Of a stretch of DNA of 64,000 nucleotides, positions 1 through 9,351 are shown piece by piece. The notes under the pieces are model-generated. The model was not told the origin of the DNA. It saw only the letters and a list, made by a program, of their open reading frames with translations, and made no database searches. Where the stretch lies: the NCBI RefSeq assembly GCF_000517105.1, contig NZ_KI912148.1:2544448-2608447 (forward strand), written 5' to 3'. The first letter of the stretch is position 1, and each line of letters opens with the position of its first letter. The position numbers and the translations under genes were made by a program. Origin of the DNA: Fischerella sp. PCC 9605. GTDB lineage: Bacteria > Cyanobacteriota > Cyanobacteriia > Cyanobacteriales > Nostocaceae.

Positions 1-333
1 CCACCCGCAATGGTGTTGTTACCAGAGATTCTGCGTCGCCTGCGGGAAATGAATGCTTTAATGCAGCAGCAATTAGCAGAGTTTCCCGAAGACCATATTT
101 TACTTGTAAATACTACTCACCCCCTGATTCAGAATTTGACGACTCTCAGTCAAAGCAGCATCATTCAGGGTGAGGGCGAATCACCAACAGGTCAGCTAGT
201 CAATATGATTTGTCAACACATATATGATTTGGCGCTAATGACTCAGAAAGGGTTTGACGCTGAAGGGATGAAAGCCTTTGTTGAACGTTCCAACGAAGTC
301 TTAACTAAGTTGACGGAACAAGCTGCTAAGTAA
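1..333 (+). CDS. htpG: HtpG (Hsp90 chaperone), C-terminal end only
   Basis: The reading frame is open from base 1 and ends with TAA at 331-333, so this is the last 110 codons of a gene that begins outside the window. The segment FPEDHILLVNTTHPLIQNL followed by a helical tail ending in LTEQAAK resembles the C-terminal dimerisation region of cyanobacterial HtpG, the bacterial Hsp90 ATPase that remodels client proteins in the cytoplasm. The N-terminal ATPase domain is not visible. HtpG is the best fit from memory of the family. The internal ATG at base 10 is not a real start, because the frame continues upstream of it. Confidence 0.8.
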   Translation, partial: PPAMVLLPEILRRLREMNALMQQQLAEFPEDHILLVNTTHPLIQNLTTLSQSSIIQGEGESPTGQLVNMICQHIYDLALMTQKGFDAEGMKAFVERSNEVLTKLTEQAAK

Positions 334-404
334 CCTCACCCCCTAACATCCTCTCTGCCTGCGGAGAGGGGGAATATTTTCCCCTCTCTACTTGCGGGGA
401 GGAA

Positions 405-550
405 CTAGGATCTGTTTTCAAACTACTCCTGACACTATCCCAAATTTTCAGATCCCCCATTATCCCCCTTGTAAAGGGAGACTTAAAAGTAATTTTCCCC
501 CTTTTTAAGGAGGGTTAGGGGGGATCTAAGAGTTTGAAAACACGTCCTAG
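405..550. repeat. MITE-like nested inverted repeat
   Basis: The two ends are near-complementary: 405-424 (CTAGGATCTGTTTTCAAACT) pairs with 531-550 (AGTTTGAAAACACGTCCTAG) with a few mismatches. Inside lies a second inverted pair, GATCCCCC near 452 and GGGGGGATC near 520, rich in runs of C and G. A 146-bp non-coding unit with terminal inverted repeats between htpG and rpmB looks like a miniature mobile element. A similar fragment (gatcccccattatcccc) occurs near 55350. Confidence 0.5.
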
Positions 551-634
551 GGGTGGGGTAATAGCTTTTTGCTAGCCAAACGATTCTATACAATAGAAGA
601 TCGTGTTCAAAATAAATTGGAGAATTTAGTCATC

Positions 635-871
635 ATGTCTCGTCGCTGTCAATTAACTGGTAAAAAGGCAAATAATGCCTTTGCTATTTCGCACTCTCAC
701 CGTCGTACTAAGCGCCTTCAGCAGGTCAACCTCCAAACTAAGCGTGTTTGGTGGCCCCAAGGAAATCGCTGGGTGAAACTCAAGCTGTCTACCAAAGCTA
801 TCAAAACCCTAGAAACGAAAGGGTTAGAAGCGATGGCAAAAGAAGCAGGGATTAACCTTAATCATTATTAA
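635..871 (+). CDS. rpmB: 50S ribosomal protein L28
   Basis: A 78-residue basic protein starting [16 protein letters not shown], the typical N-terminus of bacterial and plastid L28. It also has the SHRRTKR and [11 protein letters not shown] segments. It belongs to the large ribosomal subunit. The frame stays open upstream to 569, but the ATG at 635 gives the normal family length and start. It stands alone, with a strong terminator hairpin at 908-940. Nothing unusual is seen in the protein. Confidence 0.95.
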   Translation: MSRRCQLTGKKANNAFAISHSHRRTKRLQQVNLQTKRVWWPQGNRWVKLKLSTKAIKTLETKGLEAMAKEAGINLNHY

Positions 872-907
872 TTCCCAAGCAGTTTCTCAATCCACTTCTG
901 TGGGTAA

Positions 908-940
908 AAACAGTAGTGAGGCTAAGCCTCATTACTGTTT
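908..940 (+). terminator. Rho-independent terminator after rpmB
   Basis: A 15-bp stem with one G-T wobble (AAACAGTAGTGAGGC, loop TAA, GCCTCATTACTGTTT) ends in a short T run, 37 bases after the rpmB stop. Confidence 0.75.
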
Positions 941-1006
941 TCGCGATACTTCATAGCTACTCTGTTGAAAATACGAAAACTAAAGTTACAAATAATACAA
1001 ATACAC

Positions 1007-1031
1007 AGCCTCTCCACATGGAGGGGCTTTT
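1007..1031 (+). terminator. Second hairpin with T tail
   Basis: AGCCTCTCC, loop ACAT, GGAGGGGCT followed by TTTT. This looks like a second, weaker intrinsic terminator between rpmB and the hps locus. It could also be the remains of a small transcript; no gene lies between it and the first terminator. Confidence 0.5.
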
Positions 1032-1125
1032 AAGTATTTAATAACTTTTTGAGTATGATAAGTTTCTCAAACTAAGTGGGTACTATAAGCTTACTCTACT
1101 CATAACCACTTTTAAGATTTCACAT

Positions 1126-1212
1126 ATGACTAAACAATTGTTTCTACTGATTGCTTGCGAAATTATGGCGTTACTATCCTTTGTAGGCTATAAATTAATA
1201 GTTCAGAGGTAA
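1126..1212 (+). CDS. Possible 28-residue membrane peptide
   Basis: A short frame with ATG at 1126 and TAA at 1210-1212 encodes 28 residues (MTKQLFLLIACEIMALLSF, then VGYKLIVQR). It is one hydrophobic helix with a positive tail. There is no convincing Shine-Dalgarno sequence. It sits in the 550-base gap upstream of hpsA, which otherwise holds only terminators and presumably the hpsA promoter. Single-helix small proteins are common in cyanobacteria, but chance cannot be excluded. Confidence 0.2.
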   Translation: MTKQLFLLIACEIMALLSFVGYKLIVQR

Positions 1213-1427
1213 TGAAAGATTTACCGGAAAGTCTGATCAGTTCACAAAAAATATAACTATTGGTAGGAATTGATTGTGTAGATAGCGCCTGTTTTTGTAT
1301 TCAAAATATATGCGATCGCTACATTCAATTAATTTGAAAACTGACATGCAAACGCTGGATCAGTCATCTTTTCAATAACATCATAATTTTAAAAACTTGT
1401 TCATAAATACTTGACGAGGAAGTGGCT

Positions 1428-3524
1428 ATGTATCTGAATAGCAAATTAGTCAAGGTAATCAGAAAATACAGTCAAACACTTTGCCAGCAATCTCAATCAA
1501 CAATTAAAGAGCAATTGTTGTGGTTCGTAAGAACATACTTTATTACTAGAAGGCAAACAGATTGGGTTAACTCCGGTTTCGTCTTACCAACGGTGGCAAT
1601 GGTGTCACTAGTAGTTGTGCTGTTAACCACGGCAATTTTATTTAGGTCATTTGAGAGGGCTAAAAATGCTAGTAATGTTCGTGTCAATGAAGTAGTTATT
1701 AAAGCTGCTACCCCTGCTTTAGAACGTGCTAAAGCGAAAATTAGCGAATTATTTGCTGACCCAACATTGCCGAGAGCCGTTCCATCTAATGCCACACTTT
1801 ATAACACCTTATTTTCTAAGCTAAATGTCTACACTTTGGGCGATGAAACTCCCCTGACTTTAGCTTACGACCTGGACAAAGATAAAGACATTGAATCACC
1901 TACAAGTGGAACTTTAGAAGAAAAAGAAATACTACAGACAGCTTGGAAATTTCCTGTTGATACCGATAATAATGGCAAATTTGATAGCTTTACCCTCTAC
2001 GCTGTTTACTTCCGAAATCCACCTTATATTGGTGCTAACCCTGCCCGCCAACGCAGTCCTCTTGATGGACGAACAGCACCTTTATCAAGCAATGCTTGTG
2101 ATGCTGCAGGTGAAACTAGCGCCAGCTTGGTAGGTAGTTCTGGCTGGTATAAAACACCTACCGGTGAATTGAAGAAAAGCTTTTTTGTCTACGCAGTCAC
2201 TGTTCCTATAACAAAAACAAATAAAGATAGTTTGAATGACGGTTATGAGGAATCTAAAGGAAACAGAGGCTTTTCAGCCATAGAAATGCAACAAGACCGA
2301 ATTCAGTTGCCTATTACGAATAACGCTGTAGTGTATGAGGACGACTTAGATATTACACCTGGTCCACAATTTTATCTGAATGGACGTATATTCACTAATA
2401 GTAATTTCTTCACGGGGGAAAGTTTTCAAGATATCAGGTTATTTCAAGTCAGCAGTTTTAAATCCTGTTACTATGAGCGAGAAAATGGCAAAATTATTGT
2501 TGGAGGTAATGTTGCTACTAACTCTGCTATAGCAGGTTCTAATAATTATAAAAATCCAACTGAAATAGATCTATTTGATGAAAATAATTTACCAACTAAA
2601 AAACAGCTTGAATCAAAACATGCATCATCCAATACAAATGGCCCAAACCAAGTTGCCTATAACAGTCAAGCTTACGCCCAACGTATAGACCTGTTGGTAA
2701 ACGCTCAATTTGCTAGAAATAAAGATTATGACCCCCAAGAGGTCAAAGATAGTATAGCCAGACGCATAGCTAGTGACCCCAACTTAGACTCTGATAAAGT
2801 TCGACGGGAAGAATTAGAAATTTACTTCCGCAAGCGTACCAGACGTGTACCATTTAATGAAGTACCTCTTGGGACATCTGGCATTACTGGCTACACTGAA
2901 GCTGATGTTCTGCAAGGAACTGAAAATAGTGGTAGTAATAATAAGCTGCGACCACCAGATGCATGGATATATCCTACAGATACCAACACTACCTTGACAT
3001 TAAAAACAACAAATTTACCTGCTACAGATCCTGACATAGTAGAAACAACTCCTGTCAAAGAAAATGAGATAGGCGATCGCATACTGGCAGGTAATAACCT
3101 CCCTGAACTCAGATGGGATAACACAAAACAAGAATTTGTAGGAGAGAATAACCTCCAAGAAATCACTGGTGTGAAGTGGAATAGCAGCAAAAAGACTCGT
3201 ACCCGCACCACTCGCGTAAAACAATTAGCTGACTTGGGTGTAACAGGACGTGACGGTTTTTGGGAAAACGCAGCCGCTTCACCCCGCGCTGACAATCTTG
3301 ATGTTGTGGGTGGTCTCCGTGTTATAACCGGTGCAGGTATATACATGAAAACAGGTTCTTTCTTACCAACACCCCTGCAGCCTGCGGATAATCTCAATAC
3401 ACCAGAAAAAGAAGATAAAGCTCCTGTGGTTTGGTCGGATGCTATGCCTATGCTCGTTCCCGATCCAAGCAACCCAAGCAATACATCGCGTGGTCATTTA
3501 GTGATGCGTGCTACTGCAGTTTGA
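1428..3524 (+). CDS. hpsA: HpsA, N-terminal part (gene split by a mobile element)
   Basis: First 698 codons of hpsA, the large protein that opens hormogonium polysaccharide (hps) loci in filamentous cyanobacteria and is needed for slime export and gliding. Near residues 45-75 a pilin-like hydrophobic segment follows SGFVLPTVAM. It resembles a class III (PilX-like) signal but has Thr at the place of the usual Glu5. The rest is a large soluble domain. I chose ATG 1428 because GAGGA at 1416-1420 is correctly spaced for it and too close to the GTG at 1422. Translation runs into TGA at 3522-3524, which is created exactly where the inserted element begins. The gene resumes in frame at 5979. Alone this part would be a truncated protein. 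Confidence 0.85.
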   Translation: MYLNSKLVKVIRKYSQTLCQQSQSTIKEQLLWFVRTYFITRRQTDWVNSGFVLPTVAMVSLVVVLLTTAILFRSFERAKNASNVRVNEVVIKAATPALERAKAKISELFADPTLPRAVPSNATLYNTLFSKLNVYTLGDETPLTLAYDLDKDKDIESPTSGTLEEKEILQTAWKFPVDTDNNGKFDSFTLYAVYFRNPPYIGANPARQRSPLDGRTAPLSSNACDAAGETSASLVGSSGWYKTPTGELKKSFFVYAVTVPITKTNKDSLNDGYEESKGNRGFSAIEMQQDRIQLPITNNAVVYEDDLDITPGPQFYLNGRIFTNSNFFTGESFQDIRLFQVSSFKSCYYERENGKIIVGGNVATNSAIAGSNNYKNPTEIDLFDENNLPTKKQLESKHASSNTNGPNQVAYNSQAYAQRIDLLVNAQFARNKDYDPQEVKDSIARRIASDPNLDSDKVRREELEIYFRKRTRRVPFNEVPLGTSGITGYTEADVLQGTENSGSNNKLRPPDAWIYPTDTNTTLTLKTTNLPATDPDIVETTPVKENEIGDRILAGNNLPELRWDNTKQEFVGENNLQEITGVKWNSSKKTRTRTTRVKQLADLGVTGRDGFWENAAASPRADNLDVVGGLRVITGAGIYMKTGSFLPTPLQPADNLNTPEKEDKAPVVWSDAMPMLVPDPSNPSNTSRGHLVMRATAV

Positions 3525-3545
3525 TTGGGCATCTTGATACTCCTT

Positions 3546-5593
3546 TCAAAAACGCAAGTTCTGGAGTTCTCCAGCTTTGAGCTTTTGGAATTGTAAGAGT
3601 GTATCGGGAAGGTTAGGAAACAGATAAAGCCCGGTTGATTCATCCTTGCTAATGGCGATCGTTCCGTTATGAATGCGATCGTAGATCCAGTGGGGTGAAA
3701 GTTCTAAAGACTGGGCAACTTGAGGAACCGTAAGATAACCCGAAATCTCGCGGGGATGAGACTGGCTACGGTTTTGAAAAATATGATGTTTAAGCCGGAT
3801 AGTTTTGACTGTACTGGGCAGGAGAGTTTTGCATAGTGGCGATCGATAACCTTGTGCCGTCAGTTGTTGAGCGATAACTTGGTCATCAATACTTTGTTGG
3901 CTCAAACTAACAACCTGAGTTTCCAATTCCTGGGCATTGGTGAGTTCAGCCAATGAACCAACTGGGATTGGCAGGTCAACATTAGTAGTGTCACCACCTT
4001 TCCAAATAATCCGAGTGCGAACTGTATCACGTGCAACACGATGAATGACGACCTTATCAATGAGGCAGGCGTAGCAGAGATTTTTTTTGCACTTGTGTCA
4101 AGGTGCCACTGTGCCAAAGTTCAGGGAGCCTTTGTCCAATGTTAATAAAAGCAGTTTTGAGTTCTTTTGGTAGGGTATCTACTGTTTGAGGCTGCTGACG
4201 TTGAGCATAGTTTTCTTGGGCAAGTTTTAGTTCGCGTAAAGCGTTTCCCAACGCGGTTCTAGTTCGGCCGCTCCCAATCGGTTATCCGGGTCAACCCGGT
4301 TAAACTGTCTTTCTGCTAGTGCTACTTGATACTGTAAACGTTGTATTTGTTGAGAGTGCGCTCGTTCCACTGTCTCTTGAGACTGCTGTTGGGTTTTGAC
4401 AGCTTTGTGATAAGCATCTAGCTCTACAACTGACAAAGCTTCTAAAAAGGCATTGACTACGTACTCATCAATTGCATCAGCAGGAATATACTGACAAACA
4501 GGCACACGATACTGCTGCCGTAAGGAGTTACAAATATAGCGGGTTGCGCCTTTGTACTGGACAACCATCTTGTGACCACATTCACCACAGTAAAACTATC
4601 CCATGCAGTAATGCTGCACCAGGGCGAGGGATACCACGAGTTTTATTGCGGTCATACTCAGCATAATTATCCATAAGCTGTGCCTGATTACGCTCGTAGG
4701 TTTGCCAACTGATGTAAGCTGGATATACGTCATTGACTCGGATTTTCCATTCGGCCATTGGCAATTGCTTTTTGTTGTGGCTGATTTGAAACCAAACCAC
4801 GTTTGAGAGTACGTGTACGTCCATATACAAATGCACCAGCGTAGGCAGGATTTTTCAGAATTGAGATGATACTTGCCACGCTAGGCTTGCGCCAGAAAAT
4901 ATCACCAAAGCGATTTCTCCGTGGAAGCAACAGCCCTTCACTGTTGAACGTCTGCAACACTTTGGAAGCTGACTTACGTTGCCCAAAAATCTCAAACACT
5001 AAGTTAATTCGGTTAATCACCTCACGATTTGGGTCTTTCTGCACCACTCCCAGTTCATCACGAACCAAACCCACAGGTAAGGTGAGTGCCAGTTCACCAC
5101 GCCTGGCTTTGCTAAGAATCCCAGCACTTAAGCGGGAACGAATCGTATGCAACTCTACTTCGGAAATTTGTCCTTTGAGTCCCAACAATAATCGACCATT
5201 GGCACTACTTGGATCATAAACCCCATCTCTGTCAGCAATCAAACAACCTCTGTAACCACACAAGTCCAGCAAGGGATACCAATCTGAGCAATTACGTGAC
5301 AGGCGAGTAACATCATAAGAGAGGATAATCCCTACTAATCCTAAAGTTACCTGGGCTAACAGTTCTTTAAAGCCTGGTCGCTGTTCTGCGCTGGCGGCGG
5401 TAATACCTAGATCAGTGTCAATTACCTCAATGTTATTATCCGACCAGCCCAGTTCTATAGCTCGCTGACGCAGAGCGTATTGCAGACGCAAACTCTCCTG
5501 ATTGCTGATTAATTGATGTGGGGTAGACTGACGAATGTAGATTATCGCTTTGCGGTTCAGGTGTTGGAGTGTTACTAGCTCTGAGGTACTCAT
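3546..5593 (-). pseudogene. Large serine recombinase, broken by four frameshifts
   Basis: Reads as one recombinase of about 680 residues only if four frameshifts are bridged. The N-terminal resolvase domain is intact (4730-5593): YIRQST carries the catalytic Ser, and VTRLSRN and IRSRLSAG are the conserved Arg motifs. The recombinase domain follows, with the Zn-ribbon start YCGECGHKM near 4580, a coiled coil, the CLIDKVVIHR segment and a C-terminal helix-turn-helix (YLTVPQVAQSLELSPHWIYD). Breaks lie near 4760 (one A too many), 4592 (one T too many), 4243 (one A missing) and 4068 (one extra base). Three are in A or T runs, so sequencing error is possible, but neighbouring genes are clean. If real, the protein is inactive. 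Confidence 0.85.
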
Positions 5594-5690
5594 AAATTAC
5601 CTCCTGGAAGACGGTTTGTAGTTCGTCTGTGATTACTTCTTGGAGTGCTGGGGTGAGGCGTTCCCAGATCTCACGGGGTGGGATTGACAT
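5436..5690 (-). CDS. Small protein encoded upstream of the recombinase
   Basis: An 84-residue frame starting MSIPPREIWERLTPALQEVI at 5690. Its helical first 45 residues look like a genuine small protein. The last part overlaps the recombinase N-terminus in another frame and may not be natural coding, so the C-terminus could be a frameshift product. It overlaps the end of the DUF5372-like gene by about 60 bases, suggesting translational coupling in a three-gene element. The function is unknown. Small partner proteins in this position are seen with large recombinases of rhizobial and cyanobacterial elements, which is an inference from memory. Confidence 0.5.
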   Translation of the reverse strand: MSIPPREIWERLTPALQEVITDELQTVFQEVIYEYLRASNTPTPEPQSDNLHSSVYPTSINQQSGEFASAIRSASASYRTGLVG

Positions 5691-5908
5691 AAAACCTCAC
5701 ATTGTTTGGCTAACGTGACTAACTCAGTCACACTCTCTAATGTGAGCTTAGTACGTAAATACTGTTTTGGGAGAGCTAATTGGGTTGCTGATAAAGGAAT
5801 GCGTAAGCGCATATGACCTCGATAGGCTACTACCGCATGACCCTCACCACTTGGCGGGGTTGATATGGATATCACTGCAAACCTTCGCCCAAATAGTGGG
5901 TGCATCAC
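5633..5908 (-). CDS. DUF5372-like protein of the element
   Basis: About 91 residues. HPLFGRRFAVISI followed by a short beta-rich stretch (GEGHAVVAYRGHMRLRIP) matches what I recall of DUF5372 proteins, which accompany large serine recombinases in bacterial insertion elements. The start is uncertain: GTG 5908 and ATG 5905 are adjacent, and the frame stays open toward the element end. It is first in the minus-strand order DUF5372, small protein, recombinase. A role in recombination or directionality is possible but not shown. Confidence 0.55.
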   Translation of the reverse strand: MMHPLFGRRFAVISISTPPSGEGHAVVAYRGHMRLRIPLSATQLALPKQYLRTKLTLESVTELVTLAKQCEVLCQSHPVRSGNASPQHSKK

Positions 5909-5978
5909 ATCAGTTACTTCTATGTCAGTTAAGTTTGCTGATGGGTTCTTGAGATGGGCATTAAGTAATGGTTTCGTT

Positions 5979-8600
5979 TATCACTACAATAATGATCCCT
6001 ATACCCCTCAAACAAAAGCAACAGATACCCAAACACCCATTGCTTGCGTTAGTAGTTACTACAATCCAACCAACGCAAACACGATTGTCAATGGCACAAT
6101 GGCACAGGTGAATGCCGGTACTCACTCTAACAACGGTGTGAGTTACGCTGTTTCTAGCACTACAGCCAAAGATATCACCAGGGGTCAAACTACAGATAGC
6201 GATGGGCTATTTACCACAGCATCTGGCGCTGACGATGTCACAAACACAGGTGTTGATTTGACAGAACGTTTGAAGTATCAAGCAAACTTAGTCTTTCCCA
6301 ATGGTCAGTTTGTAAATCCACTGCTGCGACAAGCCCTGAAAAAGGCCACAACTAAACCTCTGACTTTGTCAGAACAGTCTGCACTTGACTCCAGCATCTG
6401 CGCCATACAAATTGCTGATGGTACTCTTAGTACTAATAGCAGTGTCATTCCCAATGGTGCAATCAAAGAAACAGCTTTTCTTGACGCTAGACAAATAAAA
6501 GCCATTGATAATGGTACACCGACAGGAAAATACGATCTTGAAATCGAACAGCGTCAGCCCTTAGAAATTCGCGCCACTGTCATTGATTTAGACAAGCTAC
6601 GTAAAAAATCAATCACTGGTACTTGGTCTAAAGAATACCTACTGCCAAACAGTGGGATTATCTACGTCTCCCGTGATGATGCACGAGCAGATCGCAGCGA
6701 TCCAAATAGTTCTAACGTCAGCGCCACTGACTACAAGCTAGACCCAAACCGTCGCCCCAACGCTATTATGTTGATTAATGGCGGCGATCTTAGTCGTGAG
6801 AATGATTACAGACCAGAGGAAAAAGGCTTAATTTTAGCAACAGACTTGCCCGCATATATTAGAGGCGATTTTAACCTACACAATAAGCAAGAATTCAAAG
6901 GCAGCGATTTTTTGAGTTCTCCAGACGATTGGACAACAGGCACAGATCCCAATATCAAATTTTACACCCGTTCTGACCGCGATCCAGACTTTGCTTGTCG
7001 TCCTAAAGACCCCAGGCTTCCAAAGTGTAGCACCGGTGAAACCTGGCGACCTGCATCAGTGCTTGCTGATGCTGTCACTGTGCTTTCTAATAATTTCCAG
7101 GAAGGTTTTCGTGATGAGGGTGATTATGACCTGCGGAATAACCAAACAGATACCAGCAATGCAGCTAATGTGAGTAGTACTCGACTGAGAAACGGCTTCT
7201 GGGATAATAACTTTGTTACCTCTAGAAATTTTACAGACACTGACTATTCTGGCAGTAGTGGCTCTCCGCCCAACAGTTCTTATTTCAATAACTTTGTCAC
7301 ACCGATTCAGCGACGAGTTAGCTTTCCAGAGTACGTTATGGAAATGTGTCTCAAGATACCTGTATCGGAATGTACAAAACCAGATGATTGGGTGGTTGGC
7401 TATAATGGTGATTTAAGCAAGCATTCATGGGATCTATCACCATCAGATACAGACTCCACTAAATTGATGGCTGGTACTACTGCTAAAGCTGCTGCAACAG
7501 GTTATGAGCGATACGCCCGTCGGGTTGCGTTTAAACGCAATTCTAGTGGTGAATTGGTTGATCAAAACGGCAATGTGATAGATCCAAATAATATTACCAA
7601 TCCTCCCATCGCTCTAGGAATCAAGAGTAGTAAGATTGATAGTTCAGGAGTTATACCTGATAAAGCAAACAATGCTTTGTGGTTTACTACAGTCAACTCG
7701 TCTGATACAGCTAATCCACCAACTCAGAAAGTATACACTAACACAACTCGTCTTTTTTACAGATTTCCTACTCTAAACGCTAAAGACCAGCCATTGTTAG
7801 AACCAATCTTGCAGATCCACGTACTGAACAAAAATCCTAATAAAAATATAAAAGACACTACTACTTATCTCGACTTGGTTGAGTTAGATGCTAATTTGAA
7901 GCCCCAGAACAAGAAAGATAGAGTGAAATATACCAGATGGCTGGCAAAGGCTACGGAGACTACATTTAATTTGGTTATTGCTGCGGGTGATACGCCTACC
8001 CGTGTAGGAAATACAGGCAACCCATATTATGAAAACAACGGCGGTTTGCATAATTTCGTCCGCTTCATAGAAAGCTGGGATAATGGCGGTGCTAGTGGTG
8101 CAAGCGATCCAATCAACGCAAATATTACAGGTTCATTCATTCAGTTTAAACGTAGTATTTTTGCAACAGCTCCTTTCCAAGTATTTACCAGACCCGATGC
8201 TAACGATAATCCTAATGTCAAAAGTCTATTTTCTGAAAGACAAGGAGTTTATTACAACACTGATAGTACTGGATACGGGGAAGCACCTTTTTACATGGCT
8301 CCTAAACGGAATTGGGGTTTTGATGTAGCATTACTGTCTCAAAACCCTGACTTGTTCGCTCAGCGTTTTGTAATCCCTAATACAGATCCACCTGACGAAT
8401 ACTATAGAGAAGTTCCTCGAGACGATCGCTGGGTACAAACCTTGCTATGTGCAGTTCAAGATACAACAGAAAACGGCTTTGATACTGCATTCAATATCAA
8501 AATCTACGACTCAACTAAAAAAACTACCACTACAACAAGTACCAAATATGCGCTACCTGCATCTGAACGTCCTAGTACTTGTCCAGTGACTCCAAATTGA
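5979..8600 (+). CDS. hpsA: HpsA, C-terminal part (continues after the element)
   Basis: The remaining 873 residues of HpsA, beginning at the codon TAT 5979 (YHYNNDPYTPQ). With the first part this gives about 1,571 residues, a plausible size for HpsA. The frame is open upstream to 5865 inside the element, but residues before 5979 are not HpsA. ATGs at 5865 and 5922 could in principle start a truncated product, without a good ribosome site. The protein is Asn/Asp/Ser/Thr rich with many beta-prone segments and cysteines (CRPKDPRLPKC, CLKIPVSECTKP), consistent with an exported or envelope protein. It is followed after 93 bases by hpsB, so an insertion that stops transcription could silence the downstream genes too. 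Confidence 0.85.
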   Translation, partial: YHYNNDPYTPQTKATDTQTPIACVSSYYNPTNANTIVNGTMAQVNAGTHSNNGVSYAVSSTTAKDITRGQTTDSDGLFTTASGADDVTNTGVDLTERLKYQANLVFPNGQFVNPLLRQALKKATTKPLTLSEQSALDSSICAIQIADGTLSTNSSVIPNGAIKETAFLDARQIKAIDNGTPTGKYDLEIEQRQPLEIRATVIDLDKLRKKSITGTWSKEYLLPNSGIIYVSRDDARADRSDPNSSNVSATDYKLDPNRRPNAIMLINGGDLSRENDYRPEEKGLILATDLPAYIRGDFNLHNKQEFKGSDFLSSPDDWTTGTDPNIKFYTRSDRDPDFACRPKDPRLPKCSTGETWRPASVLADAVTVLSNNFQEGFRDEGDYDLRNNQTDTSNAANVSSTRLRNGFWDNNFVTSRNFTDTDYSGSSGSPPNSSYFNNFVTPIQRRVSFPEYVMEMCLKIPVSECTKPDDWVVGYNGDLSKHSWDLSPSDTDSTKLMAGTTAKAAATGYERYARRVAFKRNSSGELVDQNGNVIDPNNITNPPIALGIKSSKIDSSGVIPDKANNALWFTTVNSSDTANPPTQKVYTNTTRLFYRFPTLNAKDQPLLEPILQIHVLNKNPNKNIKDTTTYLDLVELDANLKPQNKKDRVKYTRWLAKATETTFNLVIAAGDTPTRVGNTGNPYYENNGGLHNFVRFIESWDNGGASGASDPINANITGSFIQFKRSIFATAPFQVFTRPDANDNPNVKSLFSERQGVYYNTDSTGYGEAPFYMAPKRNWGFDVALLSQNPDLFAQRFVIPNTDPPDEYYREVPRDDRWVQTLLCAVQDTTENGFDTAFNIKIYDSTKKTTTTTSTKYALPASERPSTCPVTPN

Positions 8601-8693
8601 GTTCTTTCTCTGATAGTTGCAAGTCTGGAGTAAAGTCCACCTCTGCAAATATAAATTCCAGCTTTGCTCATCAATTGCAAGGAGAAAATGACA

Positions 8694-9329
8694 ATGAAAC
8701 TGCACGTATTGCAGAAACTACTTCCTCATTCTTGTGAGGCTGGTTTTACGATTGTTGAATCGCTAGTAGCACTACTTGTAACAGCAATTTTACTAGCAGC
8801 GATCGCACCTGTACTTGTTCTCTCAACTGCAACTCGCGTGCAATCCAGAAGAGTAGAACTCGCAACCATAGCAGCGAAAACATATGTTGATGGTGTGAAA
8901 TCAAATACCATTGCCGATCCACCTGCCACGAACCCTATCACTACTACTCCAGATCAATATAGTGTTCCGACCGCAGGAAGTTTAACGTGCAACACAGCAA
9001 ATGACTATTGTTCGAAAAAAGATTTGTACTGTGTGGATGGCGATGCTGATAACAAGTGTACGGATACTAGTGCCAAAGATTTGGTAATTCAAGCTTTTCG
9101 ATATAACTCCCAATCTTCTGAGGCTAACAACGGCTATAACTTAACTTTACGTATTTACAGAGCAGATGGTTTTAAAGGTAGTGCTGCTTTGAAAAAGAGT
9201 ACTAAACAAGCTACTTTCACGGGTGGAATAGGCGATCGTAAAGCACCACTACTAGAGATGACTACTGAAATCGCCAAAGGTCAAACCTCCTATAGCTCTT
9301 TATGCCAAAGACTTGGTGGTTGCAAATAA
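8694..9329 (+). CDS. hpsB: HpsB, pseudopilin of the hormogonium polysaccharide system
   Basis: About 212 residues. A type IV prepilin cleavage site (EAG/FTIVESLVALLVT, with Glu5) is followed by one hydrophobic helix and a soluble Cys-containing domain. Pseudopilins are cut and methylated by PilD and assemble on an inner-membrane platform; here they are thought to help secrete the polysaccharide. AAGGAG at 8679-8684 is best spaced for ATG 8694, and ATG 8688 in the same frame is the alternative. It is second in the hps series, 22 bases before hpsC. The B/C/D names follow gene order in Nostoc punctiforme and are inferred. Confidence 0.8.
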   Translation: MKLHVLQKLLPHSCEAGFTIVESLVALLVTAILLAAIAPVLVLSTATRVQSRRVELATIAAKTYVDGVKSNTIADPPATNPITTTPDQYSVPTAGSLTCNTANDYCSKKDLYCVDGDADNKCTDTSAKDLVIQAFRYNSQSSEANNGYNLTLRIYRADGFKGSAALKKSTKQATFTGGIGDRKAPLLEMTTEIAKGQTSYSSLCQRLGGCK

Positions 9330-9351
9330 TTAGAGGAGCAATGAAAGCATA

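Larger units (their letters stand above)
3523..5979. mobile_element. 2,457-bp serine-recombinase element inserted in hpsA
   Basis: The insert lies between two copies of GTTT, at 3519-3522 on the left and 5976-5979 on the right. Removing it with one GTTT joins ...ACT GCA GTT to TAT CAC TAC in the hpsA frame without loss or gain of a base. On its minus strand it carries a DUF5372-like gene, a small overlapping gene and a large serine recombinase with frameshifts. Serine recombinases exchange at a 2-bp core, which fits a short identity at the junctions. I saw no long terminal inverted repeats, only a short similar string (TTGA..GGGCAT) near both ends. The boundaries are inferred from the restored reading frame. 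Confidence 0.85.

Noticed and set aside
2891-3481. 196-codon minus-strand frame within hpsA
   Set aside because: Shadow of hpsA: no family, Ser/Val-rich low-quality protein, and the plus strand is clearly coding.
3521-5961. TTGA..GGGCAT strings near both element ends taken as terminal repeats
   Set aside because: Only about ten matching bases in direct orientation with a one-base gap; could be chance.
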